In this document: in pieces, positions 1 to 12,097 of the stretch
Layout: the number at the start of each line of letters is the position of its first letter
Position numbering within the stretch: the stretch's first letter is position 1
Program-made: the position numbers and the translations under genes
The notes under the pieces: generated by a model
Database searches by the model: none
Told to the model about the DNA's origin: nothing
What the model saw: only the letters and a program-made list of their open reading frames with translations
NCBI GenBank assembly: GCA_947650365.1
Contig: OX393550.1
Coordinates: 72,824,978-72,888,977, forward strand
Direction: 5' to 3'
Source of the DNA: Chamaelirium japonicum
Taxonomy: Eukaryota > Streptophyta > Magnoliopsida > Liliales > Melanthiaceae
DNA: 64,000 bases

Positions 1-720
1 CAATTTCCATTTATTAGCTAACATTCGGTTCCATTACTTCCCCTCAAATAGCATGCCGTTCTCCCACCGCCTTCTCGGTATGCGACACATCCCTTCCCAA
101 TCTTCAGTTTTTCTTTTCAGCCCTAAAATTGTGTTTTGGTGAGCCGTTTTCCCCATTGCATCTCTTCAATTTCCAATTATTACCTAACGTTCGGTTCCAT
201 TACTTCCCCTCAAATTTACCTCATATCATTTCTTCTTCTTCCAAATTTCTGATGTCAATGATTGGGTTTTAATTGCAGCAGCCCTTAAGGACGTTGTAAC
301 TGATATTTTAAATTAATTTTACCTCCTTGTCTCTATCCTATATAACAGAATGATGCTTCTGAATTACGTCTCCATCCCATCCAAAAACAGTATTTCCAGA
401 GGTTTACTATTCTCTTTTATTCGAAATTTTTTTTCCATTCTTACCTATCAGCTGTTGCTAACTTTTCTATGAATTTTCGAACTTTGCAGGATAACGTATT
501 TGGGTCCGATTAAAGAGGATATTCCGCTTCTTGATTTATCTTAAAAGTTCTGTTTAACCTGTAAGGTAACACATTTACCTATATTTTATAGATGACGATT
601 ATGCATCTAAATGAGTTCTTCATCTTATCCAAAATAAAAAATTAATATTTCTATCTTATATGGATTTTTGAAAATTAATAAGGTCCACAGCAATTCTATT
701 ATTCCATTTTGTTAGTCATG
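1..720. other. Left edge, no gene; 50-bp direct repeat
   Basis: caatttccatttattagcta at 1 recurs as caatttccaattattaccta at 168, the similarity running about 48 bases through cggttccattacttcccctc. It could be the tail of a repeat cut by the window edge. Nothing else recognised. A 14-bp perfect stem-loop (gtgaccaacatatg, 721-752) follows. Confidence 0.5.
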
Positions 721-799
721 GTGACCAACATATGCCAACATATGTTGGTCACATAGCCGTTAATTGGGACCATAGATGTGTTTTTAATCTAACGCATTA

Positions 800-1067
800 T
801 AGCCGTATTGTGACACGTGGACGTCTTTTAAAGAGCTAGAATTCTTCTTCCGTGTGTGAACGCAGTTCTCTTTTAAATTCATTTAATCCACCATAAAGAT
901 GATAAATTTTTATTCAATGGCATTTAATGGTCATTTGATGTTAATCTCTCTCTAACAAGTGAATCACACTCACTTCAGATTTCATACTTCTTTGAACAGT
1001 TGTGATGTTGTCTTTGCCAAATGGCGTGCATCAAGCACTTTCGGGCATTGCCCGGGTTTCTTACTAG
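800..1067 (+). mobile_element. Helitron-like unit 1 (5' part diverged)
   Basis: Shares with the next two units ttgtgacac.tgga, tcttcttccgtgtgtgaac, catttgatgttaatctctc and the hairpin gggcattgcccgggtttctta followed by CTAG (1064-1067) and T. The 5' terminus is not recognisable. Confidence 0.7.
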
Positions 1068-1069
1068 TA

Positions 1070-1368
1070 TCTATACTAAAATGGAAGCCTCTCTCCCGTG
1101 TTGTGACACATGGATGTCTTTTAAAGAGCTAGACTTCTTCTTCCGTGTGTGAACGCAGCTCTCTTTTAAATCCATTTAAAAACCTACCATAAAGATGATA
1201 AATTTTCATTCAATGACATTTAATGGTCATTTGATGTTAATCTCTCTCTCTCTAACAAGTGAATCACTTTCACATCAGATTTCACACTTTTTTGAGCAGT
1301 TACGATGTCGTCTTTGCCAAATGGCATGCATCAAGCACATTCGGGCATTTGCCCCGGTTTCTTACTAG
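1070..1368 (+). mobile_element. Helitron-like unit 2, complete (about 299 bp)
   Basis: Starts TCTATACTAAAATGG, a typical plant Helitron 5' end. It ends with a GC hairpin (gggcatttgcccc), 8-9 bases, then CTAG (1365-1368) before T. Non-coding, so non-autonomous. Confidence 0.78.
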
Positions 1369-1370
1369 TA

Positions 1371-1703
1371 TAATACTAAAATGGAGTCTTCTCTCCCGTG
1401 TTGTGACACATGGATCACTTTTAAATAGTCAGAATTCTTCTTCCGTGTGTTAACACGGGTCTCTCATAAGTCATGTTAAAAACCTATTATAAAGATGATA
1501 AACACCAATTCAATGGTATTTAATGATCATTTGATGTTAACTGATTATCTCTCTTTCTCTCTAACAAAGTGAATCATATTCTTCACTGAAGAGTGAATCA
1601 CAATCATTTCAGATTGCATAATTTTTTTCGGATGACTATGATGTTGTCTGTGGTAAGTCGCGTACATCAAGTTTATCCGGGCATTGTTCGGGTGTCTTAC
1701 TTG
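1371..1703 (+). mobile_element. Helitron-like unit 3 (about 333 bp)
   Basis: Starts taatactaaaatggag (diverged 5' end) and ends cgggcattgttcgggtgtctta then CTTG (a variant of CTRR) and T. It carries small extra insertions such as the gaagagtgaatcac duplication. Confidence 0.7.
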
Positions 1704-1704
1704 T

Positions 1705-2075
1705 TAACGAAAATATCCTCCCCTAGATAGAGGAGGATTTAGTACACCATGAGTCTCCCATCAAATTAGCCATATTGGAAGGTAGAGTGTGAGCAGCTCA
1801 CTCGTTCAACGTGACCTATGATAGTTACACAATTTCACTACCAAACACGTTACGTGTCGGCATCCTACTGATTAGGTACACTCTTGGAGGTGGGTCCTCA
1901 CCGGAATCGGATAAGACCTCTCTTTCTGACCTCTCCTCTCCCCCTCGTCGTCGCCCCCCGCAATGCGATTTCTGCGGGATTTCTCGTCACCGAAGAATCC
2001 ATCGGAAACCCTACCCGCTCCCTCTTTCAAAACCCTAGCGGCACTCTCGTAGTCCGCGAGAGAACCCTAACCCTA
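1705..2075 (+). promoter_or_regulatory. THF1 promoter and 5' leader with telo-box motifs
   Basis: Non-coding stretch between the Helitron array and the THF1 start codon. The last 50 bases carry AAACCCTA/AACCCTAA-type motifs (about 2032-2039, 2062-2069 and 2068-2075). This telo-box is common close to the start of plant housekeeping and plastid-protein genes. CT-rich tracts at 1919-1955 fit a plant core promoter lacking a clear TATA box. The transcription start cannot be placed from sequence alone. Confidence 0.45.
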
Positions 2076-5000
2076 ATGGCGGCCATCTCCTCCATGTCCT
2101 TCGCCTCGTTGGGGCAGGCCTCTGACCGGAAGGCCCCGGTCTCCGCGGCTCGGTCCTCCGCCCACCCCGGCCCCGGAGGGTTTCGATTCAGAGCCCCGAG
2201 TCTGAGTTACCGGTTGGTTGCTCGATGTTCGGCGGCCACAAACGGTGGGTTTTCCTTTCTTGTGCTTTTCTTGCGCATTTTCTTTTTTGTACTTCAGTTA
2301 ATTTGCATTTATGGTATAAAACATGTGGTATTTTTTCTACTTCAATTAATTTGCGTAATTCTTTCAAGGGTAGATTACACTTTGCCCCCCCTGAAGTTTA
2401 GCTCAAAAACACTTTACCCGCCTATAGTTTAAAAACTACATTTTGTCCCCTTCAATTCAGTTTTGATTAGATAAAAAATTACCAAATGAGGAAATTAAGT
2501 AGTTTACAAAAGGGGGTATTGTGCTAACATTTCAAAGTTTAGGGAGCGATTTGGATCAAAATAAACTACTGGGGGGTTAACTGTTTTTGAGCTAAACTTC
2601 AGGGGGGTAAAGTGTAATTTACTCTTCTTTGAATTAATTTGCCTCTGGATTTTTCTTGAAGTTAAATTTTTCCTTCAAAGTTCTTGTCTTTGATGAGTTT
2701 AATCAAGTGAGTTCTTCTAATAAATCTTTATTTCTTTTTTATCTTTCTAGATTTTACTCAAGTGAAATATTATGTTATTAAGGGCTTTTTGAAGTGAATA
2801 TTCCTCTACTAACTAAATTGATCATGCCCAAAACTTAGCTGGAATTACTTTGAAATATCATTTAATTGATTCAATATAACAGACAAAGTTATTCATTTTC
2901 TTACCCTGAGTTCATGGGACTCGACTCCGCTGCATAACGAAATCGGCCAGTAACAGGCTAGTAGCGCCCAGGCACGTCAGCACGTGCGATGCGGAAGCAG
3001 TATCCACGATGTGCAAGGGCACTTTGGTCACAAGCGGGCAGTGCGCGCATTGTGGTTGTTGATTCTGCACCGCACGGTCTGGGCTCTACTGGCCGTTTTT
3101 ACGGGAGCAAAGTCGAGCCCGAGCTCAAGTGGGTGGTTATTTTCCTTATTGATTTTTTCTTTGTGGTTATGTTAACTAGCTTTCAGTATCTATAATTGCA
3201 GAAAACTTTACCTTTTCATATTTCCTTTTTACCAGATGTGCCCCCTACTGTGGCTGAAACAAAAATAAAATTTCTCAAGTCATACAAGCGGCCCATTCCA
3301 AGCATATACAACACCGTATTGCAAGAGCTCCTCGTGCAACAACATCTGATGAGGTACAAAAGAACCTATCAGTATGATGCCGTCTTTGCTCTCGGCTTCG
3401 TCACTGTCTTTGAACAGCTAATGGAAGGGTACCCTAGCAATGAAGATCGAGATGCCATCTTCAAATCTTATATCCTGGCTTTAAAGGAGGATCCTGAACA
3501 GTACAGGTTTTTGAACATAGGATTCTCTCACCTCGTCTCTTTTGTTCTTATGCACTCATAGATCTGGTCCTTTGAAACCAAGAACTGTTACATATTATAA
3601 TGTGATCACCATAACGTAGTTCAGTGAACTCATGACATTCACCTCGCAACCATCCTGGGATAAGAACGATGTTCGACTGGTGAACGAGAATCCATCAATT
3701 TTTGAATGAACCTTATTCCAAATTTCTTCGAGGTTAGACAAGGCTTGATGTTTGATCCATCATTCATATACTGATATACTTCCAAAATTATAGGGTGATG
3801 CTCATTAAGAAGTTCAAGGTCAGATTGCTAATCCAATCTCTATTTTGCTCATAACTCATAAGTGACTTGTTGACCAATGTGTCCGGTTGACATTGTTATC
3901 TTCTATGTTGCTAGGATCAAGAACATTTCAAAAATGTCTACTCATTCAGTATAATAACCTACCACCATATAAGTTCTTAGGAGACCAATAAAAGTATGTA
4001 GATATTGTCCCTTAGATACAGTTCAAAGCATCATACATGTTGATGACAATATCAATCTATGATTTGATACAAATCACATTCTTCCTTTGCTTCCTATGGA
4101 AAAGAAACAAGATTTTCTTCCTCTTTACTAGTTGAATCTTATATGGCATCCGAAGTTTGAGTGTCGTCAATTTTATTAATTAAAGATTAATTTTGTTGTA
4201 TGCCCAACAAAGCAGGATCACCTCTTGAAATACGTCAATCCAATTCTTTTACGAGAAGCTCAAAATAATGAGGATTTTGTTTATTTTGTGTGGAGGAGTC
4301 TTAAACTTATGGACATATCATGACATTTCTTTGAAAGGCTCCCTTTTTTCTTTGTATTGAAGCCTTCGTACTTGTCTATCAATTATAAGCCCCTTCCCAT
4401 AAATCACCTCTTATAAGCCCAACTCATTACACACTTTAATCCCTCAAAACTAAGGTATTCATGGTGAGCCGTCCAAATCCTTTAACCGCTACACATTAGT
4501 TCTAGATGGAGTTAGATTTAGAGTCAACTGAGGCTTTCCCGCATTGACTCTACACTAGTCGTGATTCAAGGGCGATTGGAGAATCCCATCTATCGCTGTG
4601 ATATTCCTATATCTCAATCGGTGTCTTCTTATGCTTCAGAACCCGCTGATTCTGACCTGACCAAGTTGGATTCATACTCGATCAATGATTCTCGATAAGG
4701 ATTGCTTATTGTTTCACGATGAAATAGTGGTTTGTGATCACCAGTCTCTCTATGCTTGGCCCTAGAAGATGCCCACCTTGTGGTTAATCGTTGGAATATA
4801 CGGATCACGAATCACTTTACCTACCCATCTCTTTCCCGCTCTCACAGCTCTCATAAGTCATAATCCACACTCCATTAGGCACCATTTAGAGGGCCACAAA
4901 GCAATGGATTCTCATGAGCATCACTCCTGAGACTGATAAGAACTCCCTTCCCTTCCTCCCCCATGTCCTTTTTTGCTCTGAGATCGACCATAACGTTTGA

Positions 5001-6969
5001 GGCCTTAATAATGACTTTTGCTACAATGTAGATATAGGATGCATGCTTCTGGTTGAACATGTGGGAGTCATAACATACCCCTTGTGAGTAGCAGAAGTAT
5101 CCACCCCCCCCCCCCCCCCCCCCCCTCCTCTCATATTCTCAAACACCGGGTTCATGGTCGTCAACAAAAATCGACTAGTGTGAATACAATAGCTGAAGAA
5201 AAACTTCGAGTTGGCTAACCCCAAAGCATCATAATCAAGTTGGGTTTCATATCTCAAATGGACTTTTTTGTATGCACTTGGCATGCGGTGTTATATACGA
5301 TACATGTCTTATGTTTGCAGAATTTACAAAGAAATGTGTTATTGGGAACTGAGTTGGCCATTGGCTCAGACCATATTTTGAATTGATGCTCGTAAGAAAA
5401 CATGATCCGATGGACAACATGATCTAAGATTGGCTCAAACCAATGGTTCAAATGACCAATCAAATTCTTTTCAAAGATGCACTTAAGACCATATAAGGTT
5501 GCTTGTTGTGCTGCCCTTGGCTTGTGTGTATTTGGGTGCTTTGTATTTGGGGGAATCCATAACAATGACTTCATATAACACTTGCATCCAAACTCTTGAA
5601 ATTGTTTAATTGGGAGAGCAAATTTTAGATCAGTTGCATTTAGGCATATTGGTCTAATTGTTCAAGGTCTGTTAATATTGACCATGAATTTATGGTTTCA
5701 AACCAAACTCAAAATCAAGCATTTTGTGCATAGTTGATCTTCCTATTCATGTCGGTTATCTAAAAATGCTTGCGAGACTCGTGGTTTCAAATTGCGAGTG
5801 AAATTACAAAATTTCGGTGCAATATTTCAGTTTCGGCCAGGACCAAAATGAAATGAGGGTTGAAACCCAATTTTGGTAATGTCGGACAATTTTGCCTTTC
5901 GGAACCAGAACTGAAATTATAAAATTATGGTCCATTTCGGTCGAAATTTCAGGCAATTTTGATTTCAAAACTGGAATTATAAAATTTAAAATTCGGCCAA
6001 TTTCGGATAAATTTCTGAAATTTTGGTTGAATTTTCGGTTTAGGCTTGGACCGAGACCCGACACGAAACCAAAATTTAAAACATTGGTGATACTTAGGGC
6101 TAGATATGTTGCTTTTGGAGACGAAGCCAAGGTTGGTATAATTTATCAATTTTTTGTAATATATTTATGTTTCTATTTATTTGCTTTATTAATTGGCTGT
6201 AACTTTTTAGTTTTTATTTTCTTTGTTGTCAACATTCAAACCTATTGTATGAAACATTACCCCCAACCAGGGCCAACAACCGAGTATTCTCAAAAAAAGC
6301 ATGTATGTATCAATTGTCTCACCGGAAACTGCACATCGGCAAAAACAAAACTTATCAGAGTTCGATCGATTAGGTTTCTTAATCTGATTGATATGTTTAT
6401 TAGACAGAGAGCTTCATTAGGTTTTATCATTCTCGATCGATTGGGGCCCGAGTCTAATGGATTGAGCCTGCACGGGTTTAATCATTCTCTTATATAATCA
6501 TAGTCACCAAGTTCAGATTCGACAATTAGTCAATGAGGGTAAAACTTGGTAAAGTTTGGCAAAAATTGAAAAGTTTGGAAAAAAATTGGGGAAATCGGGA
6601 AAAAAAAAACCGGGTTCCGCATTTAATCGCCGAGGTTGAAATTTAAAAAAATCGGCAAGTTCGGGACCTTTTAGTCAACTTTTTAGCAAGTAACTAAAAC
6701 ATTCCGAACGTGACATTTATAAGACAAGTCAATATATAATGAATAAGAATGATTAAAACTTAATAATGAAATCTATGATAATCGAGATGAACAAAGCCGA
6801 GGGTAGAGGATTGTCTCTAAACATTGAAACCCAATGACAGGGACTTGAGCACAAGGATTTATCATTATATTAAAATGGGGTCTACATATTTTTATTGTTG
6901 GAAAAACTCATGCAAATAAGCACCTAAGTCACATGACTCATATACATATAGCATTACGTATAAACAAGT

Positions 6970-7033
<64 letters not shown>

Positions 7034-10000
7034 AACATGGATTTTGTGCAAGGAGTTGTGCGTGCCCCACAGAAGGGTACAATCAATGGAATAGAGAAAA
7101 AAAATGAGGTGCCACCAAATTCGTTGTTTTAAACGCGATTTTTTTAAAAAAGGGTAAAAAACGCCAAACTTGGTGATATATTAGGTTCGAGATATTAGAC
7201 GACTACTAATCAGCTGATAAATAGCCCACTTTTTAAACACGTTTTAAAAAATAACCGAAAAACTTGGTGACTGTATATAATCATTATTTCATCTCTATTT
7301 TCTAGGTTATGAAATTCGGCTTTGGAAAACCTATTTAAAGGCATCATATAGCTTGAATTATGTAATATGCTCTTCATTATTGTTATTAATGCAGTATGAA
7401 AAAGTAGTTATTTATATTTTTCTTTTGGATTCAAGGGCCCTTGGTGAATTCAAGGATTTTTCTTATTTTCCTTGAGGATTCTAAGGGCCCTCTGGTGGAT
7501 TCTAGGGTTTTCTTTGAAGGAGGCAATGCACTACTTTTCTTACGCTTCTAGTTACATCAAATGGTATCAGTGCGAAGACTCCTCATGATTTAATGGTTTC
7601 TCATGATACAGGTTTCGGCTGGTATCTGCCGATACTGAGTTGTATCGCCGCTACTATCGGTCTAGAGCCAACCGATACTATCACCGATACCCGTTTTTTA
7701 AACCTTGGGCACTGATATCTGCAAGAGCAGTAAAGTTCTTGGAAACTTGAATTTCAGATATTCCATTGCATGTTTAAACACAACCGGGATTAACAAAACA
7801 CTGGTATCAAAGCACAATTTCTGCATTTTGCAGATCCATGCCATTCTATATAGATCCATTTTTCCCAAAACTTTTGTAAAACATTCTCCATAAATTTGTT
7901 GCTTTAGTATTTAATTATTTAATGAAGATGTGTTGGTTAGCTTCTGACAAGTTCATCACAAATTTTAGCAAACATCCATCTATACAAGATCTAGATATTT
8001 TACTGTACTGATTTTGTCCAGTGCAGAAGCGATGCACAAAAGCTGGAAGATTGGGCTCGTGCTCAAAACCCTAATTCATTAGTAGAGTTCTCATCAAGAT
8101 CAGGGGAAGTTGAGGACGTTCTGAAAAGTATCTCTGAGCGGGCCCAGGGTAAGGGAAATTTCAGCTATAGTCGATTCTTTGCAGTTGGACTCTTCCGATT
8201 GCTTGAGCTGGCGAATGCAACAGAACCAACAATCTTAGAAAAGGTTACCCTTTTTACCAACTTTTGTGGTGTCTTGTTTGTCTTTCATTTTTCTTGAAGT
8301 TTCTGAATTCTATTTATATTCATGATTCTTTTTTTATTTCCTTTCTTATTCTGAACGATTATCATAGATTTAGCTGTCGTTTCTGATTTGGACTGAGTAA
8401 AAGTATCATCTAACATTCAACCTATTTGTTCTTTCTGTATAGTACTGCTTCTACCATAAATTCAATCGAATTTCAAATTCTGGCATCTTCTGTTTTGATC
8501 AAGAGATTTTGGCAAACCCTAACCGCTTTTGCTGAAACAATTTAGTTTTGGGTTTGGTCGAACCTAATCACACCCCTGAAACCGAATTTCAACTCTGATT
8601 CAACTGTTCTGGCTCCATTTTAGGCCGCATTAACGATATTTTACTCGTACCTATGGGCACAACCGTCATTTTTATTGACCCATACATCATACAGGCTTAA
8701 AATCTAGTACTATCTTAGTATCTTTAGGGCAACATTCCTGGAATATAGTTGTACATTAAGTATATGACCCAGGGGTGCGAATATGATACAAAAATATTAA
8801 CTAATTGAACAATACATGTAGAAGCTATGAATAGATACAAAGATATATATACTCTTAGTTTTTTGTAATACCAAATAAACTTCATTGCAAACCCCTAGTG
8901 ATTTTGAATAACCTTAATTATTTTTGTTTTGCTGAGTATGATCATACTATTCCTAGGTACATGTTATTCACATAGTGACCTCTAAGTGTGCAGTTGTTGC
9001 TTCCTAATCATACCTAGACCGATTCATACAAGTATGTCAGCTGATAGAAATTTAGGCACACATTTCAAACATAGTCTCATTTCATTGTTTGAGTTGGTTT
9101 TACACGACTGACTTTCAACTTAACATCAACCCTCAACCTTTCTCATCCGGGCTTAGGATCCGCAATGACGTTTTTTTTTCAAACATAGTTTGATTTAATA
9201 TATAATTTTTTCCATTTTCCATCGTTTTGCTGCATTTTCTGCATTTCATCTGTATAACAATTTTTGGATAAATTATGTTCTGCAAATCATTTCAAAATAT
9301 TTGCACACTGTTGACATCAGTTTTGAACAGCTATGCAAGTTCTCATTTTAAAGTTTGGTAATCCAATGTCGTTGAGTTTCTATTAGGTCTTTGTTTGAAA
9401 TTGACTCATTTCCTGTTTGACAGCTTTGTGCTGCCTTGAACATAAATAAACGAAGCGTGGATAGGGACCTTGACGTATACCGCAACATTCTCTCAAAACT
9501 GGTTCAAGCCAAAGAGCTCCTCAAGGAGTATGTCGATAGGTGAGAACTCGTTGCTAATGAACTATTCAACACCTCACAAGTTACGCAACATTGTATATGT
9601 CTGATATTAACTTCTTAAAATCTTTGCAGTATTAGGCTTCATGTTTTACTTGTTCATTTTCTGACAAATCAATAAATTGTGTTGGCCGAGTGAAGTGGGA
9701 ATTACCGAGTGGGTCGGGCTTCACTTCCGGAGGGATTAGTTCGAGCCTGAAGTGGGCCATTGCCCGAAAGGTTTCGGGACACCCGCTGATCTAAATAATA
9801 ATAAAATAATAATAATAAAAAAGTGTTGGCCTCTTAAGTTTGTGTTTGAAATCAAGCTCATGATGGAGAAATGCTGTAACTAGGCATGTATTCCTCTGCT
9901 AATCAATACATTCTAATTAATCATACATATTTTGACTGTTAATTCAAACTAAACACATGTTGCTGATGACTGCAGCCTAAAATATGAATCGCCCTATTCA

Positions 10001-10672
10001 AAAAAGTTGATATTCTACCTAACATACATTAACATCATATTGGAATAATAACAAGGAACTAAAAAAAAAAATTTCGCATACTAGTTTTTCTGTTTAATTC
10101 GTTATTTTTTTTTTCTGTAGCCGAACACAAGCTTAGTGTATTAGAGTACCCATCCATCAGGCATTATACCTTTATCGTGCCACTGCCGGTGACCTGGCAA
10201 CACGGTACAACATGCAGTCAGCTAACCCATTGTTTTAAAACTCAGCCGAGTCAGACCGGAAGGACTCGAATCGGCTAGATTTCTAGTCCAGTTATTTGGG
10301 CGAGTTGTACAGAGTTAGTATAAAACTCTGCCGAGTCAGATCAAGTTTACTCGACTTGATGGCTTCGAGTCGAGTCCGAGTTTCTAAGTTATTGAACAAT
10401 GAGTTAAACCCTTGCTCACACCTCTCAATACAAGTGGTAAAGGTTTCCAAGAATGCATATGACTAGATTGTAGACACCCCTGATTTGTCTATCTCCAAAC
10501 AGATAATAACCAGGGAACCTTGAAGCCTATTGTAGCATCAAGAGTAGCCTTGATAACTTTTGTGTATTTGTTTTGCAGAGAGAAGAAGAAGAGAGAGGAG
10601 AGGGTTGGATCGCAAGTGGCTAATGAGGCCGTAACAAAATGCATTGGAGAATCTTTGTATGCGAGGCACTAA
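2076..10672 (+). CDS. THF1: THYLAKOID FORMATION 1 (THF1/Psb29), five coding exons
   Basis: Coding exons are 2076-2244, 3236-3506, 8027-8243, 9424-9539 and 10579-10672 (867 nt, 288 residues plus TAA). Every junction has GT...AG borders and keeps the frame. Exon 1 (residues 1-56) is rich in Ser, Ala and Arg with few acidic residues, as expected of a chloroplast transit peptide. The mature part starts near DVPPTVAETK (residue 57) and contains the family-typical stretches KRPIPSIYNTVLQELLVQQH, YDAVFALGFVTVFEQLMEGY, FSYSRFFAVGLFRLLELA and LVQAKELLKEYV, followed by a Lys/Glu-rich C-terminal helix. Length agrees with the family (about 300 residues in Arabidopsis, from memory). Known role: a plastid protein needed for thylakoid biogenesis and photosystem II assembly and repair, linked to FtsH protease levels. 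The start was chosen as the ATG that begins the transit peptide; an upstream in-frame ATG at 1884 would add an unlike extension. No internal stop or frameshift is seen, so the gene looks functional. Confidence 0.95.
2245..3235 (+). other. THF1 intron 1, carrying a MITE and a GC-rich island
   Basis: Bounded by GT at 2245 and AG at 3234-3235. It contains a Mutator-like MITE (2368-2624). A GC-rich patch of unknown origin lies at about 2905-3135 in otherwise AT-rich intron DNA. The rest is unremarkable. Confidence 0.8.
2368..2624. mobile_element. Mutator-like MITE with long terminal inverted repeats
   Basis: A 257-bp element whose ends form a roughly 43-bp imperfect inverted repeat (left gggtagattacactttg..., right ...aaagtgtaatttactc). 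It is flanked by a 9-bp target duplication, ttctttcaa at 2359-2367 and ttctttgaa at 2625-2633, with one mismatch. Long inverted repeats and a 9-bp duplication are the hallmarks of Mutator-derived MITEs. It has no coding capacity. Confidence 0.75.
6499..7273. mobile_element. hAT-type MITE (catagtcaccaag family) in THF1 intron 2
   Basis: Ends read catagtcaccaagtt (left) and aacttggtgactg (right, inverted) and are flanked by tatataat at 6491-6498 and again at 7274-7281, an 8-bp target duplication as expected for hAT. The interior has an (AT)n microsatellite at about 6971-7028 and no coding region. The terminal sequence matches the element at 32479-32870, so the two belong to one family. Confidence 0.7.
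6971..7028. repeat. (AT)n microsatellite
   Basis: Uninterrupted TA dinucleotide repeat of about 58 bp inside the MITE in THF1 intron 2. Confidence 0.95.
9688..9822 (+). mobile_element. SINE in THF1 intron 4
   Basis: A 135-bp insertion ending in an A-rich (AATA)n tail, bounded by the direct repeat gtgttggcc at 9679-9687 and 9823-9831. A pol III box-B-like core, agttcgagcctga, lies at about 9739-9751, and the region before it is GC-rich. Short length, A-rich simple tail, 9-bp duplication and box B together indicate a tRNA-derived SINE. Box A is not clear, so the 5' end may be diverged. Confidence 0.75.
10200..10410. repeat. Repeat with cgagtc/gactcg motifs (probable MITE)
   Basis: In THF1 intron 4, clustered gagtc/gactcg motifs begin with gttttaaaactcagccgagtc and end with gagtcgagtccgagtttc. 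A closely similar sequence occurs at about 41930-42085. No clean target duplication was found, so its class is open. Confidence 0.4.
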
Positions 10673-11686
10673 CTCGGGCAAGCCGACAGTTTGTCTTTCC
10701 CGAAATGTTTTCTTGGTGAATCATCGCCCGGCTTTTCTTCATCTATACCTCTCTTCTGAACAAGGGCAAGTTTGAACATCCCGAGTTGCGGTCTATATAT
10801 GTTGTGTTACGTAATTTTCCGTGTATTAGTGTGCTGTTTCGTTCGTATTCCCTCCTTGTTTTTGTATTTCTAAATTTATAGTTGCCGTATTTGTGTTGAG
10901 GGAAAGATCTAAAATAACTGTCACGAAGGTTGTTAGGCTGCCTTCGTTTGCTTGGAAATTGGAATTCCCAGGAAATGGGCCCATTCCAGGTTGTTTTCAT
11001 TGCAGGGCTTACATTTTTCGCTTGTTCCCTTGGAAATGAAAGCCCACCTTTTATGGATTTCATTTGGTGGTTTTATAGACAGAATATGGGAATGAGCTCA
11101 TTTCCTGAGAATTTCAATTTCACAAAAAGTGCATTAGAGAATTTATGGAAAAAAAAGTGATTTCAGTATTTGGATGTATGTACATCCTGACATGGCATCT
11201 GATCGCAGCCATACGATGCATGTGGTTTGGGAGTGCGACAACTGTGACAGGGTGCCATTATCATTTATCTTAGAAGAAACTTCCAATAGCAACTAAGATT
11301 GCCCTCAACAAAATATGACCGGTGAAAAAGGATTCACAAAGCCAACCCTAAATAGATGAGGTTATGGTTGGAACCTGTGTTGTCTCACATTCCTGTTTTA
11401 CTATAGAAAGCCCACAGTACATCAGAGCCGTCTGATCGCAGGCAACCCAATAGATGCATCAGTCCCGACACCTTATGGGATCACTATTTTTTTCTCCTCC
11501 CTACTTGCATTGTTCAAGTTAATACAATACTGCATTGCATATTGATGACTTTTTGGCCTTGAATTGAATTTGATCGATAAAGGTACTATTTGAGAAAGAA
11601 TGTTCATGTTATCGATTCACTTGGATAATCATTAGGGTTCCGCGTGAGCCCGAGTTTACTAGCGTTTTAACCCTATCTTGGCTAAT
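10673..11686. other. THF1 3' flank, no gene
   Basis: Downstream of the THF1 stop. It includes the presumed 3' UTR and, at about 10930-11130, a sequence (ggctgccttcgtttgcttgg...) that looks like one half of a terminal-inverted-repeat element. No coding region was recognised. Confidence 0.5.
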
Positions 11687-11902
11687 AGCCTGTTTGGTTC
11701 CGTGCAGTTGGCAGTACACGGTGCAGTGGAGACGCAACCAGTGCAGTTGGAACACGTAGCTTTTTGCTACGTGCTCCAACTACATGTTTTTGTATAGGTA
11801 GGAGTTGGAACTACTGCGGTTTTTAAAAACTACAGCGAACCAAATAGACCTCGGTGTGCAGTGTTGATGCACGGGTTCCAACTGCGCGTAACCAAACAGG
11901 CT
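11687..11902. mobile_element. Short MITE with agcctgtttggtt ends
   Basis: A 216-bp sequence with inverted ends agcctgtttggttccgtgca and aactgcgcgtaaccaaacaggct. The flanks share only taat-like bases (gctaat and gtaat), so the superfamily is uncertain: Harbinger or hAT. It has no coding capacity. Confidence 0.55.
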
Positions 11903-12097
11903 GTAATGTGAGCATGCACCAAATTTCCTCCTCTCCTCTGAGTTATTGCTGCAATCGTCTGTGCTTCACTCTTCGCCATCGCGTCGATAATGAAGGTGTT
12001 GATGGGTTAGGTCTACATGAAGATATGATATTATGGATTGCAAGCATATTGATTTGGCCGTGATGAGAGATCACCATGAGAGTGTCGTCATCCATCG

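Larger units (their letters stand above)
3507..8026 (+). other. THF1 intron 2 (4.5 kb)
   Basis: No gene recognised. 3592-6498 holds only AT-rich intron sequence, with a run of about 21 C at 5103-5123 and a degenerate repeat at about 5790-6100 rich in aatttcgg motifs in both orientations. An hAT MITE occupies 6499-7273. Around 7610-7700 is a short repeat with many ccgatac/gtatcgg motifs, which looks like a decayed palindromic element. Short open frames here have no recognisable similarity. Confidence 0.6.
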
